Source: Pelagibacteraceae bacterium AG-365-D07 (GTDB taxonomy: Bacteria; Pseudomonadota; Alphaproteobacteria; Pelagibacterales; Pelagibacteraceae). From it: a DNA stretch of 48,019 bases. The notes under the pieces are model-generated. The model saw only the letters and a list, made by a program, of their open reading frames with translations, was not told where the DNA came from and did no database searches. The position numbers and the translations under genes were made by a program. Positions 44,102-48,019 of this stretch are shown here, piece by piece (within the stretch, counting starts at the first letter, position 1; each line of letters opens with the position of its first letter). The stretch covers positions 1 through 48,019 of the forward strand of contig QCGH01000010.1 in NCBI GenBank assembly GCA_003280005.1, written 5' to 3'.

Positions 44102-45032
44102 AAGCTTAAAAAAAAATATTAAGAACCCGTTTGCTTTAAAACTTAATGATGATGTTTTTTTTGATAAAAAAAAATCTCTAGTAGGTACAATTGATACTTA
44201 CAACGAAAATATACATTATTTGAATTTTAAAAATCCAGATCTTTTAATAAAAAAAGTAATTAGATCATCTATATCTGACATAATTTGCAAAGGAATAGAT
44301 CCAAAATATATATTAATTTCTTTTTCAGGATCTAAAAAAAATTTTAATAATCGAAATATTAATTTAATAATAACCTCAATTAAAGAAGAGCAAAAAAAAT
44401 ATAATTTTTTTTTAATTGGTGGCGATACAACTTATTCTTCAAAATCTTCCTTTACTGTTTGTTCATTAAGTTACTCAAATAAAATAATTAAAAGAGGTAG
44501 TTGCCTTAACAATGATGATATTTATATTACAGGCAATATTGGAGAGTCCTCTGTAGGTTTGTATATTTTAAAAAATAAATTTAAAACAACCCCTAAAATT
44601 AAAAAATATTTTATAAACCGATATTTTAAACCTAGTTTGCCTTTTGGTTTTCATAAAGATTTAAATAAATTTGCTAACTCCTCAATGGATGTCTCAGATG
44701 GATTATTAATTGATCTTGTCAAATTAATTGGTGATAAAAAATTCAGTTTTGTAATTAATTATAATAAATTACCTAAATCGACATATTTTGAAGCCTTGCT
44801 ACAAAAAAAAAAGATTTTTCCAAATAATCATTTATTTAGTGGTGATGATTATCAAATACTATTTACTGCAAAAAAAAAATATAGAGATATTATTTCTAAA
44901 AGTTCTAAAAAATGGAATCAAAAAGTTACTAGAATAGGCTGTATTCAAATTGGCAGTTCCAATTATATGCAATTTGACAATAAATTAAAAAAAATTCATA
45001 ATTATCAAGGATATATTCATAATTTTAGCTAA
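44079..45032 (+). CDS. thiL: Thiamine-monophosphate kinase
   Basis: ThiL phosphorylates thiamine monophosphate to the active diphosphate. The family features are degenerate but visible: LNDDVFFDK for the usual GDDAA, GTIDTYNENIHYLNF, SISDIICKGIDPKYIL, NFFLIGGDTTYSS, ITGNIGESSVGL, SMDVSDGLLIDLVKL and FSGDDYQILFTA. The length of 317 is normal. The ATG lies within nusB (23-base overlap). It ends the long plus-strand run. The 82-base gap after it holds the predicted hppA promoter and no hairpin terminator that I can see. Confidence 0.9.
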   Translation: MNELKIIKSLKKNIKNPFALKLNDDVFFDKKKSLVGTIDTYNENIHYLNFKNPDLLIKKVIRSSISDIICKGIDPKYILISFSGSKKNFNNRNINLIITSIKEEQKKYNFFLIGGDTTYSSKSSFTVCSLSYSNKIIKRGSCLNNDDIYITGNIGESSVGLYILKNKFKTTPKIKKYFINRYFKPSLPFGFHKDLNKFANSSMDVSDGLLIDLVKLIGDKKFSFVINYNKLPKSTYFEALLQKKKIFPNNHLFSGDDYQILFTAKKKYRDIISKSSKKWNQKVTRIGCIQIGSSNYMQFDNKLKKIHNYQGYIHNFS

Positions 45033-45059
45033 GTTATTTATTGCGTTTTAGAATTTTTT

Positions 45060-45087
45060 TTGTAATGTCCGATTTTTAAAATATTAA
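45060..45087 (+). promoter_or_regulatory. Candidate sigma-70 promoter for hppA
   Basis: TTGTAA at 45060-45065 and TATTAA at 45082-45087, separated by 16 bases, each match four of six consensus bases. They would start transcription near 45094, about 20 bases before the hppA ATG. AAGG at 45101-45104 may act as a ribosome binding site. The 82-base gap is long for this genome, which supports a promoter here. Confidence 0.35.
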
Positions 45088-45114
45088 CATATAAGCTAAC
45101 AAGGTTAAACAATT

Positions 45115-47214
45115 ATGAACGCAGAAACAATTTTAGGTTACACTATCCTAGCAGGACTATTATCAATTTTTTATGGATTTATTACAGGTAAAAATATTTT
45201 AAACTCAAGCCCAGGCAATGCAAAGATGCAGGAAATAGCATCAGCAATTCAAATAGGTGCTAAGGCATATTTAAATAGGCAATATAAAACAATTGCTATT
45301 GTTGGCGTTGTTGTACTTTTAATTATAAGTTATGCATTTAGTCTATTAGTTGGCTTAGGTTATTTGATTGGAGCAACCTTGTCAGGAATTGCTGGATATG
45401 TTGGAATGTTAGTTTCTGTTCAAGCAAATGTTAGAACTGCAGAGGCATCTAGAAAAGGGTTAAATGCAGGATTAGATGTTGCTTTTAAATCCGGTGCAGT
45501 TACTGGAATGTTAGTTGCTGGACTTGCCTTATTATCTATAGCTGTTTATTATTATTTATTATTATCATTTAATATAGATGAAAGAGAAATTGTAAATGCA
45601 TTGGTCGCATTAGGCTTTGGCGCATCTCTAATCTCTATTTTTGCAAGATTAGGAGGTGGTATTTTTACTAAAGGTGCTGATGTTGGAGCAGACCTTGTTG
45701 GAAAAGTTGAGGCTGGTATTCCTGAAGATGATCCTAGAAATCCTGCCGTAATTGCTGACAATGTTGGAGATAACGTTGGTGATTGTGCTGGTATGGCGGC
45801 TGACTTGTTTGAAACTTATGCAGTAACTATTGTTGCAACAATGGTTTTGTCCTCAATTTTTTTTGTTGGTGATTTAAATATGATGATTTATCCTTTGACA
45901 ATAGGTGGTGCTTGTATCCTTACATCTATATTAGGTACGTATTTTGTTAAATTGGGAAAATCTAAAAATATAATGACAGCTTTATACAAAGGATTTGTAG
46001 TAACAGCTATTACCTCATTAATTATTTTGTATCCAATAACTGACTATGTATTAGGTTTAGAAAATACCTATAATATAGGCACAAATCAATTCACCGGATT
46101 AAGCCTATATTACTGTGGTGTAATAGGTTTAGTTATAACTGGTTTAATTATATGGATCACTGAATATTATACTGGAACAGGTTATAGACCAGTAAAAAGT
46201 GTAGCATTATCATCCACCACTGGTCATGGCACTAATGTAATTCAAGGTTTAGCAGTTTCTTTAGAGGCTACTGCTGTTCCGGCACTAATAATTGTTTCAG
46301 GAATTCTGGTTACGAATTATATTGCCGGTCTTTTTGGTATTGCTATAGCTGTAACATCAATGTTGGCATTAGCAGGAATGGTAGTTGCTTTAGATGCATA
46401 TGGTCCTGTTACGGATAATGCTGGAGGTATTGCGGAAATGTCTAAATTGCCAAATAATGTTAGAAAAACAACCGATGCATTAGATGCAGTCGGAAATACA
46501 ACTAAGGCAGTTACAAAAGGATATGCAATAGGATCTGCTGGATTAGGAGCATTGGTATTGTTTGCTGCATATACAGAGGATATCAAGCATTTTTCAAAAA
46601 TTGCAGGTTCAAACCTTGAGGGAATTGTTGTGACTTTTGATTTATCAAATCCGTTTGTTGTTGTCGGTTTATTAGTTGGAGGAATGTTGCCTTATCTATT
46701 TGGTTCTATGGGAATGCAAGCTGTAGGTAGAGCAGGGGGTGCAGTGGTAATAGAAGTTAGAAGACAATTTAAAAAATTTCCTGGTATAATGAAAAGAAAA
46801 CAAAAACCTGATTATGCTAAGTTGGTTGATTTGTTAACTATAGCTGCAATTAAAGAAATGATTATACCTTCTTTATTGCCAGTTTTATCTCCAATAGTTT
46901 TATACTTTGTTATTTATTCAATTGGAGGTCAGGTTGCAGCATTAGCTTCAGTAGGAGCAATGTTGTTAGGTGTTATCATAACTGGATTATTTGTGGCAAT
47001 CTCTATGACCGCAGGTGGTGGAGCTTGGGATAATGCTAAAAAGTATATTGAGGATGGAAATTTTGGAGGAAAAGGATCAGATGCTCATAAAGCCGCTGTA
47101 ACTGGAGATACCGTTGGCGATCCGTATAAAGATACAGCGGGTCCAGCAGTAAATCCAATGATTAAAATTACTAACATTGTTGCATTGCTTTTATTAGCTG
47201 TTATTGCTGGATAG
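45115..47214 (+). CDS. hppA: Membrane-bound proton-translocating pyrophosphatase, K+-independent type
   Basis: HppA couples hydrolysis of pyrophosphate to proton pumping across the inner membrane, recovering energy from biosynthetic PPi. The protein has 699 residues and about 16 hydrophobic segments. The substrate site includes [20 protein letters not shown] (near residue 189) and [36 protein letters not shown] and [20 protein letters not shown] also match the family. Lys464 in [10 protein letters not shown] occupies the position that distinguishes K+-independent enzymes (Lys) from K+-dependent ones (Ala). It stands alone behind its own 82-base gap, and its stop lies ten bases from the convergent bamE stop. 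Confidence 0.97.
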   Translation: MNAETILGYTILAGLLSIFYGFITGKNILNSSPGNAKMQEIASAIQIGAKAYLNRQYKTIAIVGVVVLLIISYAFSLLVGLGYLIGATLSGIAGYVGMLVSVQANVRTAEASRKGLNAGLDVAFKSGAVTGMLVAGLALLSIAVYYYLLLSFNIDEREIVNALVALGFGASLISIFARLGGGIFTKGADVGADLVGKVEAGIPEDDPRNPAVIADNVGDNVGDCAGMAADLFETYAVTIVATMVLSSIFFVGDLNMMIYPLTIGGACILTSILGTYFVKLGKSKNIMTALYKGFVVTAITSLIILYPITDYVLGLENTYNIGTNQFTGLSLYYCGVIGLVITGLIIWITEYYTGTGYRPVKSVALSSTTGHGTNVIQGLAVSLEATAVPALIIVSGILVTNYIAGLFGIAIAVTSMLALAGMVVALDAYGPVTDNAGGIAEMSKLPNNVRKTTDALDAVGNTTKAVTKGYAIGSAGLGALVLFAAYTEDIKHFSKIAGSNLEGIVVTFDLSNPFVVVGLLVGGMLPYLFGSMGMQAVGRAGGAVVIEVRRQFKKFPGIMKRKQKPDYAKLVDLLTIAAIKEMIIPSLLPVLSPIVLYFVIYSIGGQVAALASVGAMLLGVIITGLFVAISMTAGGGAWDNAKKYIEDGNFGGKGSDAHKAAVTGDTVGDPYKDTAGPAVNPMIKITNIVALLLLAVIAG

Positions 47215-47224
47215 ATTTAAAACT

Positions 47225-47674
47225 TTATCTTCTATTTTTTGGTGAATTAAGCTTTTGTTCCATGCTTTTAAGAAACTTACCAATTGGAGAATTGGTTCCA
47301 TAGCTTTTGTTTGTTGATTCTTTGATTATTTTTAGATCATTCATATCATTTAGATCATATATTTTTTTTGTTTTTACAATACCATAGTCATTGAAAACAA
47401 TTTCTATAACATCATTTTTTTGAATTTTAGATTTACCTAATTTAAAAACTGATTGATTCACATTTTCTCTTTCAATAAAAAACCATAAGTTTTCATCAAA
47501 AAGACTTACAGACGATGGTTTGCCTATTATATTTATTACATCGTTTTTATTTGATTTAGATATTTCTATTTTATTGTATTTTTTACTTAATTCCTTCAAT
47601 CCATGGCTATTTACAACCTTGTTATTTGAGCAGGCTGATATAAATATAAAAAATATAATAATTAACTTATACAT
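47225..47674 (-). CDS. bamE: Outer membrane assembly lipoprotein BamE (SmpA/OmlA family)
   Basis: BamE is a lipoprotein accessory of the BAM complex that inserts beta-barrel proteins in the outer membrane. The 149-residue product has a very short lipoprotein signal (MYKLIIIFFIFISAC) with the lipidated Cys15. The BamE-like core follows: SKSNKNDVINIIGKPSS corresponds to the family's KGMTRDQVRxLLGxPs segment, then ENLWFFIERE and VIEIVFNDYGIVKTKKIYDL. The start must be this ATG because no other Met precedes the lipobox. The ATG abuts the ATG of the divergent chaperone gene. Its place beside a bc1-assembly chaperone is common in alphaproteobacteria. Confidence 0.88.
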   Translation of the reverse strand: MYKLIIIFFIFISACSNNKVVNSHGLKELSKKYNKIEISKSNKNDVINIIGKPSSVSLFDENLWFFIERENVNQSVFKLGKSKIQKNDVIEIVFNDYGIVKTKKIYDLNDMNDLKIIKESTNKSYGTNSPIGKFLKSMEQKLNSPKNRR

Positions 47675-48019
47675 ATGAAAAAAGAATATATTTGTATTTA
47701 CAATAATTTAGTTAAATTAACTAGAAATAAATCATTATATAGCAATCTAAAAGAAAACGATAGTTTTTCAGATAGATTGACATTCTTGCTATTGCATCTA
47801 TCATTTTTTTTTAAAGCCTATAAAGGAAACAGTTCAAAAAAAAAATTACAAGAAATACACGATTTAATCTTCAATCAAATTGAGTTATCTATTAGAGAAA
47901 TTGGATATGGCGATGTATCAATCAATAAAAATATGAAGAAATATGTTAATTATTTTTATGATATATTAGGTTCTGTTGATCGTTGGGATTCCACAGAAAA
48001 TCAAAATAAAATTGAAATA
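47675..48019 (+). CDS. Ubiquinol-cytochrome c chaperone (CBP3 type), 3' end cut by window edge
   Basis: An open frame from the ATG at 47675 runs to the window end with 115 codons and no stop. It starts MKKEYICIYNNLVKLTRNKS, and the pattern SLYSNLKENDSFSDRLTFLLLHL, then FNQIELSIREIGYGDVSINK, matches the CBP3-like chaperone family for assembly of the cytochrome bc1 complex (LREMGVGD-type motif). The missing part would be short. The gene is divergent from bamE with no intergenic base, so its promoter must lie inside bamE; TATAAT at 47654-47659 is a candidate -10. Confidence 0.87.
   Translation, partial: MKKEYICIYNNLVKLTRNKSLYSNLKENDSFSDRLTFLLLHLSFFFKAYKGNSSKKKLQEIHDLIFNQIELSIREIGYGDVSINKNMKKYVNYFYDILGSVDRWDSTENQNKIEI

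Noticed and set aside
47734-47739. TATAAT on the minus strand inside the chaperone gene as bamE promoter
   Set aside because: It is about 60 bases from the bamE start and no -35 match lies at the right distance.
1-48019. CRISPR arrays, insertion sequences, toxin-antitoxin pairs, prophage or secretion-system genes
   Set aside because: No regularly spaced repeats, transposase motifs or matching gene sets were found on either strand; nearly all DNA is accounted for by conserved housekeeping genes.

Overview
The window is strongly AT-rich, almost wall-to-wall coding, and its proteins are lysine-, asparagine- and isoleucine-rich. Protein sequences and gene order point to a streamlined marine alphaproteobacterium of the SAR11 / Candidatus Pelagibacter type. 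This assignment rests on recognition of family signatures and alphaproteobacterial gene neighbourhoods, not on a database search. I support 53 protein genes (the first and last cut by the window edges) and one tRNA. The longest stretch without a gene is about 150 bp (26961-27108), and I see no insertion sequence, prophage, CRISPR array, rRNA or recognisable riboswitch.

Layout. (1) 1-3211: end of the ribosomal-protein/RNA polymerase alpha operon (rpsM, rpsK, rpoA, rplQ), then a 23S-type pseudouridine synthase. (2) 3180-8188: lipB, mgtE, panC and the UDP-sugar pair galU-ugd. (3) 8189-14760, minus strand: ruvX-pyrB-pyrC'-plsY-topA-small secreted protein-Rid protein. (4) 14810-20911, plus strand: gatCAB amidotransferase, an O-methyltransferase, trhO and a MATE transporter. 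(5) 20879-26113: the sarcosine oxidase operon soxBDAG (minus) and a divergent tRNA-Ser(GCU). (6) 26124-29322, minus: a SAM methyltransferase and the lytic transglycosylase slt. (7) 29362-36700, plus: dapA-smpB-folK-rsh-pyrE-pdxJ-acpS-lepB-rnc-recO. (8) 36697-37686: hemB (minus). (9) 37757-45032, plus: a 2-oxoglutarate oxygenase-like gene, rpiB-glyA-nrdR, the riboflavin genes ribD-ribE-ribBX-ribH, nusB and thiL. (10) 45115-48019: the membrane pyrophosphatase hppA, bamE (minus) and the start of a cytochrome bc1 assembly chaperone.

How the genes work together. Translation and its fidelity are served by ribosomal proteins, GatCAB, SmpB, RNase III, TrhO and tRNA-Ser. One-carbon and glycine metabolism is served by SoxBDAG, which demethylates sarcosine to glycine with tetrahydrofolate, by GlyA, and by FolK on the folate side. 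Cofactor synthesis includes pantothenate, lipoate, pyridoxine, riboflavin, heme and thiamine diphosphate. Pyrimidine synthesis has pyrB, pyrE and a dihydroorotase homologue that lacks its metal ligands.

I do not see a clear new multi-gene system. The most notable points are local: a pseudo-dihydroorotase next to pyrB, an NrdR whose two CxxC knuckles are both CxC, a short Rel/Spo protein with no rpoZ beside it, loci where the usual era, dprA and rnr are missing, a palindromic operator candidate in front of the sox operon, a small secreted protein behind topA, and divergent bamE/chaperone genes whose start codons abut. Convergent genes throughout have essentially no space for terminators.
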